Origin: Actinopolymorpha alba DSM 45243
GTDB lineage: Bacteria; Actinomycetota; Actinomycetes; Propionibacteriales; Actinopolymorphaceae
Assembly: GCF_000373925.1 (NCBI RefSeq)
Contig: NZ_KB892745.1
Location: 1 to 64,000, forward strand
Length of the DNA: 64,000 nt
Reading direction: 5' to 3'
Under the pieces are notes generated by a model. It did not search any database. It was not told the origin of the DNA and worked only from the letters and a program-made list of their open reading frames with translations. The number at the start of each line of letters is the position of its first letter. Position 1 is the first letter of the stretch. Positions 17,361 to 26,490 of this stretch are shown one piece after another. The position numbers were made by a program, and so were the translations under genes.

Positions 17361-18347
17361 ATGGGTGGACCGTCGTTCCGCACCGACATGGTGCGGGTGA
17401 AGGTGCCGGCGACGAGCGCCAACCTGGGTCCGGGGTTCGACGCCTTCGGCCTCGCCCTCGCGTTGTACGACGAGGTGGAGGTCAGGGTCGCCCCCGCTGG
17501 ACTCGCGGTCGACGTCACCGGCGAGGGCGCGGAGAACGTCTCCCGGGACGACAACAACCTGGTCGTGCGTGCGTTGCGCGCGACCCTGGACCGGTTGGGC
17601 GGCCAGCCCTCCGGCCTCGAGGTGTCCTGCACCAACCGCATCCCGCACGGGCGTGGCCTGGGTTCGTCGGCGGCGGCGATCGCGGCCGGTGTGCTGGCCG
17701 GTCGGGCGCTGGTCGAGGGATCCGAGCGCGTTCTCGACGACACCGCGACGCTCGTGCTCGCCTCCGAACTCGAGGGGCATCCCGACAACGTCGCCGCCTG
17801 CCTCCTGGGCGGGCTGACCGTCGCCTGGACCGACCGCGGCCCGGGCGGCGTACACGCGGTCCGGCTGGAACCCGCGCAAGTGCTGCCGGTCGCGTTCGTA
17901 CCCTCCACGCCACTGTCGACGGAGGCGGCGCGAGGACTCCTGCCGCCCACGGTCCCCCATGCCGACGCCGCGATGAACGCCGGCCGCGCTGGGCTCCTCG
18001 TCGCCGTGCTCGCCGGGGCGGTGGGTACGACGCCGGCGGGCGAGGTGGACCTCGATCTCCTGCTGGCCGCGACCTTCGACCGGCTCCATCAGGAGTACCG
18101 CATGCCGGCCATGCCCGCTTCTGTCGCGCTTGTCGACGACCTCCGGTCCCACGGAATCCCCGCGGTGGTGTCGGGAGCAGGTCCTACTGTTCTGGCGTTC
18201 ACCCAGGAGAGCGGTGCCGGCGAGGTGGTGGGTCGGACACCGGACGGGTTTGTTGCTCGGGTGTTACCGATCGACCGGACGGGAGCTTCCGAGATGGTCG
18301 GCGACGTTGGGAATGATGAGCGCCCGCGGGATGTTGGGGAGGGGTGA
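17361..18347 (+). CDS. thrB: homoserine kinase
   Basis: 328 residues. A GHMP-family kinase that phosphorylates homoserine for ThrC. Motifs: VKVPATSANLGPGFDAFGLA at the N-terminus, the ATP-loop IPHGRGLGSSAAAIAAGVLA around residue 95, and the C-terminal VVSGAGPTVLAFT. The start at 17361 gives ten residues ahead of the usual MVRVKVPA; an internal ATG at 17388 is an alternative. It follows thrC by 10 bp. The final 35 residues (RVLPIDRTGASEMVGDVG onward) are less conserved. Confidence 0.96.
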   Translation: MGGPSFRTDMVRVKVPATSANLGPGFDAFGLALALYDEVEVRVAPAGLAVDVTGEGAENVSRDDNNLVVRALRATLDRLGGQPSGLEVSCTNRIPHGRGLGSSAAAIAAGVLAGRALVEGSERVLDDTATLVLASELEGHPDNVAACLLGGLTVAWTDRGPGGVHAVRLEPAQVLPVAFVPSTPLSTEAARGLLPPTVPHADAAMNAGRAGLLVAVLAGAVGTTPAGEVDLDLLLAATFDRLHQEYRMPAMPASVALVDDLRSHGIPAVVSGAGPTVLAFTQESGAGEVVGRTPDGFVARVLPIDRTGASEMVGDVGNDERPRDVGEG

Positions 18348-18678
18348 GACGCCAGGCCGGGAGGATTCTGTTAAGCTCCTGACGGGCCGGAGCCCTTGTT
18401 ATGGCTTGGCGCCATCTCGCCACGATTCCGGGAAGTCCTAAGGGGAAACTGAAGGCTTCCGCTGTCATCAGATTCTGTGGCGTCTCCCCTGTGGCTGTAT
18501 GCACTTTTTGTGCATGAACGACCATGAACGACACAGGCGGTGGACCCGGATTCGCCGAGATACGAATAGCCCGTGCCTTTTGCGCACGACTCCAACAGGG
18601 AGGACCCGGCAATTAGCCGGCATCGACAGGTCGGCACGCGATCGATACGGCCGACACCACGCGTGGGAAGGACCTCAC
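18348..18678 (+). other. rho leader region
   Basis: 331 bases with no recognisable gene. They should carry the rho promoter and a long 5' untranslated leader. A small hairpin, ATGCAC-TTTTT-GTGCAT, is at 18498-18514. Frames opening at ATG 18499 are in phase with rho but encode nothing resembling Rho. Long leaders are known sites of rho self-control in other bacteria; here that is inference. Confidence 0.5.
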
Positions 18679-20688
18679 GTGACCGAAACCACTGATCTCA
18701 CCACCCCGAAGGCCTCCGACGCCAGTGCCAACGGCACCGCGTCTGACAACGGTGCGCCGGCGCGTGCCCGGCGTCGTGCGAGCGGCCTCACGGGCATGGT
18801 GCTCGCCGAGCTGCAGCAGGTTGCGCAGGGCCTGGGCATCACCGGGACCGCGCGGATGCGCAAAAGCCAGCTGATCGACGCCATCAAGGCGGCGCAGTCT
18901 GGTGGCACGTCGGCTCCGGCGGCCGCGGCAGAGGGCGCGTCTTCCCGTCCGGCCGCGAAGCGGGGGAGCCGTTCCCAGGCTCGCCCGGAGCAGACTCAGA
19001 TCGAGATCGCCAGCAGCGCCGAGCCGGCTGGTGCTGACACCTCGACCGTGCCGTCCGCGCGGGCTCGCGACGGGGGGGCCGAGGCCCGGACCGAGACGCC
19101 GCGCCGAGGCCGCGCCCCGCGCCAGGCCGCCTCTGAGCGCACGCCGTCGCCCGTGGCGGGGGATGGCCGCGACGGTGGTGCTGACGCCGCGAGCGAGGCG
19201 CCGGGTGACCGGACCCGCGAGCGCGAGTCCGGCCGCGACAACCGCGAGAGTCGCGACTCCGGCCGCGAGGACGGCGGTCGTTCGGGTGGCCGTGACAGCC
19301 GCGACAGCCGTGACGGCGGTGGCCGTGGCAACCGCGAGCACGGCAACCAGCGCGACAACCGCGACCGCGACAACCGTGACCGGGACGACGATGAGGACGC
19401 CGGCGGCCGCCGTCGCCGTCGTCGTTCGCGCGACCGCTTCCGCGACCGCGACAGCCGCGACAGCCGCGACCGGGACCGTGGCGAACGCCGCGGTGGGCGT
19501 GACCGGTTCGACGCCGAGCCCCAGCTCGGTGAGGACGACGTTCTCGTTCCGGTCGCCGGCATCCTCGATGTCCTCGACAACTACGCGTTCGTCCGTACCA
19601 GCGGCTTCCTGCCCGGCCCCAACGACGTCTACGTCTCCCTCGCGGTCGTCAAGAAGTACGGCCTGCGCAAGGGTGACGCGATCAGCGGCGCGATCCGGCA
19701 GCCCCGCGAAGGCGAGCGCCGGGAGAAGTTCAACCCGCTGGTCCGCGTCGACACGGTCAACGGCGCCGACCCGGAGCTGTCCAAGCAGCGTCCGGAGTTC
19801 GGCAAGCTGACCCCGCTCTACCCGCAGGAGCGGCTGCGCCTCGAGACCGACCCGACCAACCCGACCACCCGGATCATGGACCTGGTCACGCCGATCGGTA
19901 AGGGCCAGCGTGGTCTGATCGTCTCGCCGCCGAAGGCCGGTAAGACCCTTATCCTGCAGGCGATCGCCAACGCGATCACCCAGAACAACCCCGAGGCCCA
20001 CCTCATGGTCGTGCTCGTCGACGAGCGGCCTGAGGAGGTCACCGACATGCAGCGCACGGTCAAGGGCGAGGTCATCGCCTCGACGTTCGACCGGCCCGCT
20101 GACGACCACACGACCGTCGCCGAGCTCGCGATCGAGCGGGCCAAGCGCCTGGTCGAGTTCGGTCACGACGTGGTGGTGCTGCTCGACTCGATCACCCGGC
20201 TCGGTCGCGCCTACAACATCGCGGCCCCGGCCAGCGGCCGGATCCTGTCCGGTGGTGTCGACTCCAGCGCGCTCTACCCGCCGAAGCGGTTCTTCGGTGC
20301 GGCCCGCAACATCGAGAACGGCGGCTCGCTCACGATCCTCGCGACCGCCCTCATCGAGACCGGCTCGAAGATGGACGAGGTGATCTTCGAGGAGTTCAAG
20401 GGCACGGGCAACATGGAGTTGCGCCTGCGGCGGGAGTTCGCCGACAAGCGGATCTTCCCCGCGATCGACGTCGACCAGTCCAGCACCAGGCGCGAAGAGC
20501 TGCTCATGGGCAAGGAGGAGCTCGGCATCGTCTGGAAGCTGCGCCGGGTGCTCTCCGGGCTCGACGGTCAGCAGGCTCTGGAGCTGCTGCTCGAACGCCT
20601 CAAGAAGACCCGCAGCAACGTCGAGTTCCTCATGCAGATCAACAAGACGATGCCTGGCGCCCAGTCGTCGTCCGGCGACGAGGACTGA
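18679..20688 (+). CDS. rho: transcription termination factor Rho
   Basis: 669 residues from the GTG at 18679 (GGAAGGACC upstream; VTETTDLT start is typical). Rho is a hexameric RNA-dependent ATPase that ends transcription. Order: Rho N-terminal helical domain at about 35-75 ([19 protein letters not shown]); a low-complexity insertion at about 80-285, of which about 176-277 is dominated by Arg, Asp, Gly and Ser in RD/RG/RDSRD runs; the cold-shock RNA-binding domain from about 290 ([18 protein letters not shown]); and the ATPase core with Walker [10 protein letters not shown] at about 416-424, [33 protein letters not shown], and the Q/R loops. The insertion is characteristic of actinobacterial Rho and adds RNA binding. 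A terminator follows the gene. Confidence 0.97.
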   Translation: MTETTDLTTPKASDASANGTASDNGAPARARRRASGLTGMVLAELQQVAQGLGITGTARMRKSQLIDAIKAAQSGGTSAPAAAAEGASSRPAAKRGSRSQARPEQTQIEIASSAEPAGADTSTVPSARARDGGAEARTETPRRGRAPRQAASERTPSPVAGDGRDGGADAASEAPGDRTRERESGRDNRESRDSGREDGGRSGGRDSRDSRDGGGRGNREHGNQRDNRDRDNRDRDDDEDAGGRRRRRRSRDRFRDRDSRDSRDRDRGERRGGRDRFDAEPQLGEDDVLVPVAGILDVLDNYAFVRTSGFLPGPNDVYVSLAVVKKYGLRKGDAISGAIRQPREGERREKFNPLVRVDTVNGADPELSKQRPEFGKLTPLYPQERLRLETDPTNPTTRIMDLVTPIGKGQRGLIVSPPKAGKTLILQAIANAITQNNPEAHLMVVLVDERPEEVTDMQRTVKGEVIASTFDRPADDHTTVAELAIERAKRLVEFGHDVVVLLDSITRLGRAYNIAAPASGRILSGGVDSSALYPPKRFFGAARNIENGGSLTILATALIETGSKMDEVIFEEFKGTGNMELRLRREFADKRIFPAIDVDQSSTRREELLMGKEELGIVWKLRRVLSGLDGQQALELLLERLKKTRSNVEFLMQINKTMPGAQSSSGDED

Positions 20689-20695
20689 CGGAATT

Positions 20696-20718
20696 CTCAC
20701 CGGCCCAGGCCGGTTGAG
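20696..20718 (+). terminator. hairpin after rho
   Basis: CTCACCGGC-CCAG-GCCGGTTGAG, a GC-rich stem 7 bp after the rho stop codon. No T-run follows, as is common in actinobacteria. Confidence 0.6.
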
Positions 20719-20811
20719 AGTGCACGTGCCCCAGATGGCACACTAATTCGCCGGCTCCGGTTCACGCCCGCTGCCGCGGACGACCCGGCGCCATGAGAGC
20801 GGAGGACAGCA

Positions 20812-21036
20812 GTGAAGCCCGACATCCACCCCGAGTACGTCGAGACCACGGTGACCTGTACGTGTGGCAACACCTTCACCACGCGTAGCACCGCCACCAA
20901 CGGCACGATCCACGCCGATGTGTGCTCGAACTGCCACCCCTTCTACACCGGCAAGCAGAAGATTCTGGACACCGGTGGTCGTGTGGCGCGGTTCGAGAAG
21001 CGGTACGCCCAGGCCCAGGGCACCAAGAAAAAGTAG
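20812..21036 (+). CDS. rpmE: 50S ribosomal protein L31, zinc-binding type
   Basis: 74 residues from a GTG, with GGAGGAC upstream. L31 bridges the ribosomal subunits. It keeps the four cysteines of the zinc (C+) form: TCTCGNTF gives Cys16 and Cys18, and [18 protein letters not shown] gives Cys37 and Cys40. A zinc-starvation paralogue (C-) is often encoded elsewhere. It lies between rho and prfA, the usual place, and is closed by a strong terminator. Confidence 0.98.
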   Translation: MKPDIHPEYVETTVTCTCGNTFTTRSTATNGTIHADVCSNCHPFYTGKQKILDTGGRVARFEKRYAQAQGTKKK

Positions 21037-21044
21037 CGACCTCT

Positions 21045-21098
21045 CAGCGCCGGCCGGTGGGACCCTTGGTGGGTTCTGCCTGGCCGGCGCTGTTTGTG
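21045..21098 (+). terminator. intrinsic terminator after rpmE
   Basis: A perfect 11-bp stem, CAGCGCCGGCC (21045-21055) with GGCCGGCGCTG (21082-21092), followed by TTTGTGT. It is eight bases after the rpmE stop and ends before prfA, so prfA needs readthrough or its own promoter. Confidence 0.85.
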
Positions 21099-21132
21099 TC
21101 GTACGAGCCCATCTGTTCCGAAGGAGGCCGTG

Positions 21133-22218
21133 GTGTTCGAAGCCGTCGAGACGTTGCTCGCCGAGCACGCCGAGCTCGAACGGCGGCTCGCCGACCCGGC
21201 GATCCACGCCGACCAGGCGACTGCCCGCCGGGTGGGCCGGCGCTATGCGGAGCTCCAGCGGGTTGTCGCCGCACACGGCGCCTGGCACAAGGCCAGCGAG
21301 GACCTCACCGCGGCGCGTGAGCTGGCCGATGAGGATCCGGCGTTCGCCGAGGAAGCCGAGCGGCTGGCGGAGGAGCAGGCCCAGCTCGAGGAGCGGCTGC
21401 GGCTGTTGTTGCTGCCGCGGGATCCGAACGAGGACAAGAACGTCCTGCTCGAGGTGAAGGCCGGCGAAGGCGGCGAGGAGTCGGCGTTGTTCGCCGGTGA
21501 CCTGCTACGGATGTATCTCCGCTACGCCGAGCGCCGGGGATGGAAGACTGAGACCCTCGACGTCGCGGAGTCCGACCTCGGCGGCATCAAGAGCGTGACC
21601 GTTGCCCTGAAGGGCAAGGGCGCGGCTGCCGAATCCGACGAGACGCCGTACGCCCGGTTGAAGTTCGAGGGTGGCGTCCACCGGGTGCAGCGCGTCCCCG
21701 TCACCGAGTCGCAGGGACGGATCCACACCTCGGCGGCGGGAGTGCTCGTGCTGCCCGAGGCGGAGGACGTCGACGTCGAGCTGGAGGAGAAGGACCTGCG
21801 CATCGACGTGTTCCGCTCCTCCGGTCCGGGTGGGCAGAGCGTCAACACGACCGACTCCGCCGTCCGCATCACCCACCTCCCGACCGGCATCGTGGTCTCG
21901 TGTCAAAACGAGAAAAGCCAACTACAGAACAAAGAACAGGCGCTGCGGATCCTGCGTTCGCGGCTGCTCGCGATCGCGCAGGAGCAGGCCGACAAGGAGG
22001 TCGCGGCGGCCCGGCGCAGCCAGGTCCGCACCGTCGACCGGTCAGAACGCGTTCGTACGTACAACTTCCCCCAGAACCGCATCACCGACCACCGCGTCGG
22101 CTACACCGCCTACAACCTCGACCAGGTGCTCGACGGCGAACTCGACGGAGTGATCGGTGCCCTGCTCGACGCCGATCAGCGCGAACGCCTTGCCGCACTG
22201 GAGAATTCGGCCGGATGA
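21133..22218 (+). CDS. prfA: peptide chain release factor 1
   Basis: 361 residues from the GTG at 21133, chosen because AAGGAGG ends five bases upstream; the adjacent GTG at 21130 is also possible. RF1 reads UAA and UAG stop codons and releases the peptide. The codon-recognition tripeptide is PVT ([17 protein letters not shown]), which marks RF1 rather than RF2. The catalytic GGQ is in [17 protein letters not shown] at about residue 233. The closing [20 protein letters not shown] is typical. The stop overlaps the prmC start (ATGA), so the factor and its methylase are translationally coupled. Confidence 0.98.
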   Translation: MFEAVETLLAEHAELERRLADPAIHADQATARRVGRRYAELQRVVAAHGAWHKASEDLTAARELADEDPAFAEEAERLAEEQAQLEERLRLLLLPRDPNEDKNVLLEVKAGEGGEESALFAGDLLRMYLRYAERRGWKTETLDVAESDLGGIKSVTVALKGKGAAAESDETPYARLKFEGGVHRVQRVPVTESQGRIHTSAAGVLVLPEAEDVDVELEEKDLRIDVFRSSGPGGQSVNTTDSAVRITHLPTGIVVSCQNEKSQLQNKEQALRILRSRLLAIAQEQADKEVAAARRSQVRTVDRSERVRTYNFPQNRITDHRVGYTAYNLDQVLDGELDGVIGALLDADQRERLAALENSAG

Positions 22219-23060
22219 TCGCGACGCGCGACCTGCTCGGCCGGGCGCGGGAACGCCTCGCGGCCGCGGGTGTCGCGTCCCCGCAGCACGATGCCGAGGC
22301 CCTGCTGTCCCATGTCGTGGGGGTTCCGCGGCTGCGGTTGCGGCTCCTCGCGGACGTCCCGGCGGAGCGGGCGCGGGAGTACGACGACCTGATCGCGCGG
22401 CGGGCGGCCCGGGAGCCGCTGCAGCACCTCACGGGTACGGCGCCGTTCCGGCATCTGGAGTTGGCAGTCGGTCCCGGCGTCTTCGTGCCGCGCCCGGAGA
22501 CCGAGGTGGTGGCAGGGTGGGCGATCGACGCCCTGGCGGCGACGGGTCCCGCGCCGGTCGTCGTGGACCTGTGTACGGGCTCCGGAGCGATCGCGGCATC
22601 CATCGCCGACGAGGTGCCGGCGGCCCGCGTCCACGCCGTCGAACTCGACCCGGCCGCCCACGCCTGGGCCGAGCGCAACCTCGCGGGCAGCTCCGTGACG
22701 CTGGTCCATGGCGACGCGGCGACTGCCTTCCCAGAGCTGGACGGTCAGGTGGACCTGGTGGTCGCGAATCCGCCGTACATCCCTTTGGAGGCGTGGGAAT
22801 CCGTCGAGCGGGAGGTACGCGACCACGACCCGGCGCTCGCGTTGTGGTCCGGCGACGATGGGCTCGACGCGATCCGGATGGTCGAACGCACGGCCGGCCG
22901 ACTGCTGCGCCCCGGCGGACTCGTCGTGGTGGAGCACGCGGACGTGCAGGGCGAGAGCGCGCCGGCTGTGTTCGCGGCGTCGGGCGGCTGGGCGGAGGTA
23001 CGCGACCACCTCGACCTCGCCGGGCGGCCGCGGTTCGCCACGGCCCGCCGCGTCGGCTGA
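22215..23060 (+). CDS. prmC: release factor glutamine methyltransferase
   Basis: 281 residues from the ATG at 22215, overlapping the prfA stop. It methylates the glutamine of the GGQ motif in release factors with SAM. The N-terminal helical domain (about 1-75) binds the factor; the methyltransferase domain has [39 protein letters not shown] (SAM site), and the catalytic [13 protein letters not shown] at about residue 185. It ends five bases from the convergent DUF1707 gene; the two stop codons sit inside a 14-bp palindrome, GCTGAGCGCTCAGC at 23056-23069. Confidence 0.97.
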   Translation: MIATRDLLGRARERLAAAGVASPQHDAEALLSHVVGVPRLRLRLLADVPAERAREYDDLIARRAAREPLQHLTGTAPFRHLELAVGPGVFVPRPETEVVAGWAIDALAATGPAPVVVDLCTGSGAIAASIADEVPAARVHAVELDPAAHAWAERNLAGSSVTLVHGDAATAFPELDGQVDLVVANPPYIPLEAWESVEREVRDHDPALALWSGDDGLDAIRMVERTAGRLLRPGGLVVVEHADVQGESAPAVFAASGGWAEVRDHLDLAGRPRFATARRVG

Positions 23061-23064
23061 GCGC

Positions 23065-23685
23065 TCAGCGGCTCTGCAGCGCGCGGCGCCACCGGAGCAG
23101 GACGTTACGGATCCAGGGTTCCCAGAAATACAGGTGGCGTACGACCACCGAGCCCATGTGGGCGCTCCCCGTGATGGTGACCTTCAAGCGTGGTGCGCCA
23201 CCTGATCCGGGAGTCGTGTCGGTGCGGATGTTGACACTCCCGAAGCTGGTACGTAGCTCGCTCGCGTCGACGTGGGTGTCGGGCGGCACGATGACGACAA
23301 GCGAGCCGGCCACGGCATCGAGGGCGATCTCGACCTCGCGGGACAGCAGCGTCGCCTGCGTGAGGTCGAGCCGGGTCGTGCCGGCTTTGCCCTTGACGAC
23401 CACTTTGCGGGGTACCACCCAGTTCCCGCTGCGGTTCACGGAGGACCCGACGGCGTGCAGCGTGATCTCGGGCGGCCCAGCGTGCGCGGCGGTCTCAGGC
23501 AGGTCAGCCGTCAGAGGCGCGAGCTCGCCGAACGTCTTGGCGCGGTAGGCCTCAGCCATCCGCTCCTCGAACTCCGTGAGGTCGAGCCGCCCGTCCGCGG
23601 CGGCGGCTTGGAGGTGCTCTACGACCGCCTCCCGATCGGAGTCGGAGGCCCGGTGGAGGGCGCGGTCCGGCAGATTATCGGTCAC
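23065..23685 (-). CDS. DUF1707 domain protein, paralogue 1
   Basis: 206 residues from the GTG at 23685. TAGGCT sits seven bases upstream on the coding strand, so the mRNA is probably leaderless; the much longer frame to 24117 is not used. Residues 10-65 are a DUF1707 domain (RASDSDREAVVEHLQAAAAD, LDLTEFEERMAEAYRAKTFG). After that come beta-rich segments with hydrophobic repeats (GTTRLDLTQATLLSREVEIA; SLVVIVPPDTHVDASELRTS), like the DUF2154/LiaF-type C-terminal domain of cell-envelope stress proteins. A positive, tryptophan-rich tail, LYFWEPWIRNVLLRWRRALQ, could touch the membrane. Exact function unknown. A second paralogue is at 46458. Confidence 0.8.
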   Translation of the reverse strand: MTDNLPDRALHRASDSDREAVVEHLQAAAADGRLDLTEFEERMAEAYRAKTFGELAPLTADLPETAAHAGPPEITLHAVGSSVNRSGNWVVPRKVVVKGKAGTTRLDLTQATLLSREVEIALDAVAGSLVVIVPPDTHVDASELRTSFGSVNIRTDTTPGSGGAPRLKVTITGSAHMGSVVVRHLYFWEPWIRNVLLRWRRALQSR

Positions 23686-23739
23686 GCGGGCCAGCCTAGT
23701 GCCGATGGCATGCGCACTGGCATGGCACGATGAGCGACT

Positions 23740-24381
23740 GTGAGCGAGCGCTACGCGTGCCAAGACAAAGATGAGCGCACGATCGGGCTGCAGATCGCCT
23801 CGGCCGCCATCAGGCGGGCCGATCTGGTGGTAATGCCGACCGACACGGTGTACGGCGTCGCCGCCGACGCGTTTGTCCCCGAGGCGGTGGCCGACCTGCT
23901 GGCGGCGAAGGGACGGGGCCGGGCGGCGCCGCCACCGGTGCTGGTCGGATCGATCAGCACGCTCGACGGCATCGCGGCGGACATTCCGGACTACGGCCGC
24001 CAGCTGGTCGAGAAGTTCTGGCCGGGTGCGCTGACGATCATCTGCCACCAGCAGCCGAGCCTGATGTGGGACCTCGGCGAGACGGGCGGCACGGTGGCGG
24101 TGCGGATGCCCGATCACGACCTCGCACTGGAGCTACTCACCATGACGGGTCCGTTGGCGGTGAGCAGCGCGAACCTCACCGGCCAGCCGCCGGCGACCGA
24201 CTGTGCCGACGCCCAGGCCCAACTGGGGGACAGCGTGGCGGTCTACCTGGACGCGGGTCCGACGCCGGGGGCGGTGCCCTCGACGATCGTCGACCTGACC
24301 GGCCCGACGCCGCGCGTGCTGCGACCGGGCGTGCTCTCGCTGGAGCGGCTCCGCACGGTGGTCCCGGACCTCACGGAGTAA
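23740..24381 (+). CDS. L-threonylcarbamoyladenylate synthase (Sua5/YciO/YrdC)
   Basis: 213 residues from the GTG at 23740. It condenses threonine, bicarbonate and ATP to threonylcarbamoyl-AMP for the t6A37 modification of ANN-reading tRNAs. Family motifs: VVMPTDTVYGVAADAFVPEA, KGRGRAAPPPVLVGS, KFWPGALTII, GGTVAVRMPDHDLALELL and PLAVSSANLTGQPPATDC. Length fits the single-domain YrdC/TsaC-like form with a short C-terminal extension. It is divergent from the DUF1707 gene across 54 bp and close to prfA-prmC, a common actinobacterial association. Confidence 0.95.
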   Translation: MSERYACQDKDERTIGLQIASAAIRRADLVVMPTDTVYGVAADAFVPEAVADLLAAKGRGRAAPPPVLVGSISTLDGIAADIPDYGRQLVEKFWPGALTIICHQQPSLMWDLGETGGTVAVRMPDHDLALELLTMTGPLAVSSANLTGQPPATDCADAQAQLGDSVAVYLDAGPTPGAVPSTIVDLTGPTPRVLRPGVLSLERLRTVVPDLTE

Positions 24382-24466
24382 GCGGAGTACGCCGCACGGA
24401 CAACGACGTACCAACACCAGCGGAGTGACGTACGTCGATCACGACGATGGAGGGGCTGGACCAACG

Positions 24467-25081
24467 GTGGAGACCACGCTCAACACGTTCTCGATCATGT
24501 TCGTCTGCACGGGCAACATGTGCCGCTCGCCGATGGCCGAGCGGCTGGCCTGGTCGTTGCTGGCCCGGCGTCTTGGCCCCGACGTGGCCAGGTTCCGGGT
24601 CTTCAGCGCCGGCACCGGCACTCGCAACGGGCGCGCGATGACCCCGGAGGCGGCCGCGGTCACGTCGGCGTACGGCGCGGATCCCAACGGCTTTCTCTCC
24701 TCCGAGTTGACGCCCGGGCACGTCGCCGCCGCGGACCTGGTGCTCACCGCCACCCGGGCACACCGCAGCGACGTCGTGACCGTCGACCCCGTGGCGCTGC
24801 GCCGCAGCTTCACCCTGACCGAGTTCGCGCGGACCAGCAGCGCGGTCCTGGCGAGCACGCCGCCCACCGACCTGCCGTTCGACCCGGTGGAGCGGTCCCG
24901 TGCGCTCGTCGCCGCGGCGGCCAGGCGACGGGGCACCGTCCGACCAAGCCGGCCGGACGAGGACGACATTCCCGACCCCATCGGCCGGCCGATGGAGGTC
25001 TACCAGTCGACCGGCGCGGTCATCGCGCAGGCCGTCGACGCCACGATCTCCGCCCTGGTCGGCGTGGGAGTCAGGCACTAG
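24467..25081 (+). CDS. low-molecular-weight protein-tyrosine phosphatase
   Basis: 204 residues from the GTG at 24467, which has GGAGGGG upstream; a GTG at 24425 would add 14 residues. The active-site loop is FVCTGNMCRSPMAERLAW (CX5R with Cys and Arg separated as expected). The general-acid aspartate is probably in EDDIPDPIGRP near residue 170. Such enzymes dephosphorylate tyrosine kinases controlling polysaccharide export. An insertion of about 40 residues, rich in Arg and Ala, precedes the Asp region, so it is longer than the 150-residue norm. The WecA-like transferase gene follows 165 bp later. Confidence 0.9.
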   Translation: METTLNTFSIMFVCTGNMCRSPMAERLAWSLLARRLGPDVARFRVFSAGTGTRNGRAMTPEAAAVTSAYGADPNGFLSSELTPGHVAAADLVLTATRAHRSDVVTVDPVALRRSFTLTEFARTSSAVLASTPPTDLPFDPVERSRALVAAAARRRGTVRPSRPDEDDIPDPIGRPMEVYQSTGAVIAQAVDATISALVGVGVRH

Positions 25082-25242
25082 TGTCCTGCGTCAGAAGTTC
25101 CTTGTCGCCGTCTCTGGCGTCCAGGTGGCGCCTCGCGGCGTTGTCGTCGTCGCCAATAGAACACCACTATTGGCTCCTCCTCCGCCTTGCGATCCATCCA
25201 CCTGGACGCCAGTTCCAGCAACGAACTCCTGACGCAGGACAC
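25081..25242. repeat. 162-bp imperfect inverted repeat, MITE-like
   Basis: Outer arms of 20 bp: GTGTCCTGCGTCAGAAGTTC at 25081-25100 and GAACTCCTGACGCAGGACAC at 25223-25242 (one mismatch). A second pair is TGGCGTCCAGGTGG at 25115-25128 with CCACCTGGACGCCA at 25198-25211. The centre is GCCAATAG-AACACCA-CTATTGGC at 25152-25174. The element begins exactly after the phosphatase stop codon and ends four bases before the GTG used by the WecA-like gene. It encodes nothing recognisable and may be a small non-autonomous transposable element. Confidence 0.85.
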
Positions 25243-25246
25243 CCTC

Positions 25247-26368
25247 GTGCGTGAGTATCTCCTCGTCCTGCTCGTCGCGGCGGCCACGACCTACCTGTTA
25301 GGAGGTCTGGTCCGCCGCTTCGCGGCCAGAATCGGCGCGATCACCCCGATCCGGGACAGGGACGTGCATTCCGTCCCGATCCCGCGACTGGGTGGGCTGG
25401 CGGTGCTCGGCGGGGTGGTCGCGGCGTTCGTCGTGGCGACGCACCTGCCGTTCCTCGGGATGCTCCCCGAGATCAGAGGAGACGCGTGGGGTCTGCTGCT
25501 CGCGGGCCTGGTGATCGCGGTCGTCGGCGGGGTCGACGACGTGGTGGACCTCGACCCGATCACGAGGTTGGCGGGACAGGTGGTCGCGGCCGGCATCCTG
25601 GTGGTGTCCGGCGTCCAGCTGAACTGGCTGCCACTTCCCGACGGCACCACGCTGTCGTTGTCGCCGACGCAGAGCGCGATCATCTCGGCGCTGATCATCA
25701 TCATGATGGCCAACGCGGTCAACTTCGTGGACGGTCTCGACGGCCTGGCGGCGGGCGTGGTGTGCCTTGGAGCGGCGGCGTTCTTCAGCTACTCCTACCT
25801 GCTGGCGTTCCAGAACTCCCTCAACCGCGCCACCACCGCGACCCTCGTGACCGCGGTCGTGACCGGGGCCTGCGTGGGATTCCTGCCACACAACTTCTTC
25901 CCGGCGCGGGTGTTCATGGGCGATTCGGGCGCCTATCTACTGGGTCTACTGCTCGCCGCCTCCACGATCAGCCTCACCGGCTGGCTGGACCCGAGCGTGA
26001 TGGCCGCGGACGGGGTACGCCAGAGCCTGCTGCCGGCCCTGCTGCCGCTGGTGTTACCGATCGCGGTCATGGCGCTGCCGTTCATCGACCTGATGCTCGC
26101 GGTCGTACGCCGGACCCGTGCCGGGCGTTCGCCGTTCGACGCGGACAAGAAGCACCTGCATCACCGCCTCCACCTCGAACTCGGACATTCCCATCCGGGT
26201 GCGGTGCTCGTGATGTATCTCTGGGCGGGTCTGCTGGCCTTCGGTGTGGTGGCGATCGGGCTGTGGACGACCTGGTTGACCGTCGGTCTGGTCGGTCTCG
26301 TGGTGGTTCTCGCCATCCTGTGTACGGCGCTGGTGCCACGCCTGCGGAAGGTCGCCCGACCGCGCTGA
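25247..26368 (+). CDS. undecaprenyl-phosphate sugar-1-phosphate transferase (WecA/TagO-like)
   Basis: 373 residues from the GTG at 25247; the frame to 25187 lies inside the inverted repeat. About eleven membrane spans. It moves a sugar phosphate, typically GlcNAc-1-P, from UDP to undecaprenyl phosphate to begin a cell-wall polysaccharide. Family signatures: DVHSVPIPRLGGLAVLGG, the acidic loop VVGGVDDVVDLDP, NAVNFVDGLDGLAAGVV, RVFMGDSGAYLLGLLLA, and the histidine cluster DKKHLHHRLHLELGHSHPGA. It precedes the ATP synthase operon, as in streptomycetes. Which polymer it starts is unknown; the glycosyltransferase cluster at 4-11 kb is a candidate client. Confidence 0.9.
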   Translation: MREYLLVLLVAAATTYLLGGLVRRFAARIGAITPIRDRDVHSVPIPRLGGLAVLGGVVAAFVVATHLPFLGMLPEIRGDAWGLLLAGLVIAVVGGVDDVVDLDPITRLAGQVVAAGILVVSGVQLNWLPLPDGTTLSLSPTQSAIISALIIIMMANAVNFVDGLDGLAAGVVCLGAAAFFSYSYLLAFQNSLNRATTATLVTAVVTGACVGFLPHNFFPARVFMGDSGAYLLGLLLAASTISLTGWLDPSVMAADGVRQSLLPALLPLVLPIAVMALPFIDLMLAVVRRTRAGRSPFDADKKHLHHRLHLELGHSHPGAVLVMYLWAGLLAFGVVAIGLWTTWLTVGLVGLVVVLAILCTALVPRLRKVARPR

Positions 26369-26434
26369 GCGGCGAGCGGGGGCGGGGTTCGGATGGCCCA
26401 CCTCGGACGCGCCTGATTCGGTTTTGACCCAACC

Positions 26435-26452
26435 TTGTGCTAAGTTTCACAA
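26435..26452. promoter_or_regulatory. Rex-like operator upstream of atp operon
   Basis: TTGTGCTAAGTTTCACAA is an 18-bp dyad with TTGTG/CACAA ends, close to the redox repressor Rex consensus (TTGTGAAnnnnTTCACAA) apart from two bases in the left half. It overlaps an extended -10 candidate, TGCTAAGTT at 26438-26446. Rex control of respiratory and ATP synthase genes is known in actinomycetes; use here is inference. Confidence 0.5.
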
Positions 26453-26475
26453 ACCTGAGGTGGGGGTGGGCCCGG

Positions 26476-26490
26476 GCGGGCGAAGCCCGC
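26476..26490 (+). other. GCGGGC-GAA-GCCCGC hairpin in atp leader
   Basis: A six-base stem with a GAA triloop in the 240-bp region upstream of the first atp gene. Similar GGGGGC-GAA-GCCCCC hairpins occur between atpD and atpC. Confidence 0.5.

Noticed and set aside
18613-20700. Long minus-strand open frame of 695 codons
   Set aside because: Antisense of rho; sequence is Val/Ala/Arg-rich shadow.
23686-24117. N-terminal extension of the DUF1707 protein to 350 residues
   Set aside because: It would overlap the Sua5 gene antisense; the leaderless GTG at 23685 with TAGGCT upstream is a better start.
26424-26446. TTGACC and TAAGTT as a sigma-70 promoter
   Set aside because: The spacer is only 11 bp; an extended -10 without a good -35 is more plausible.
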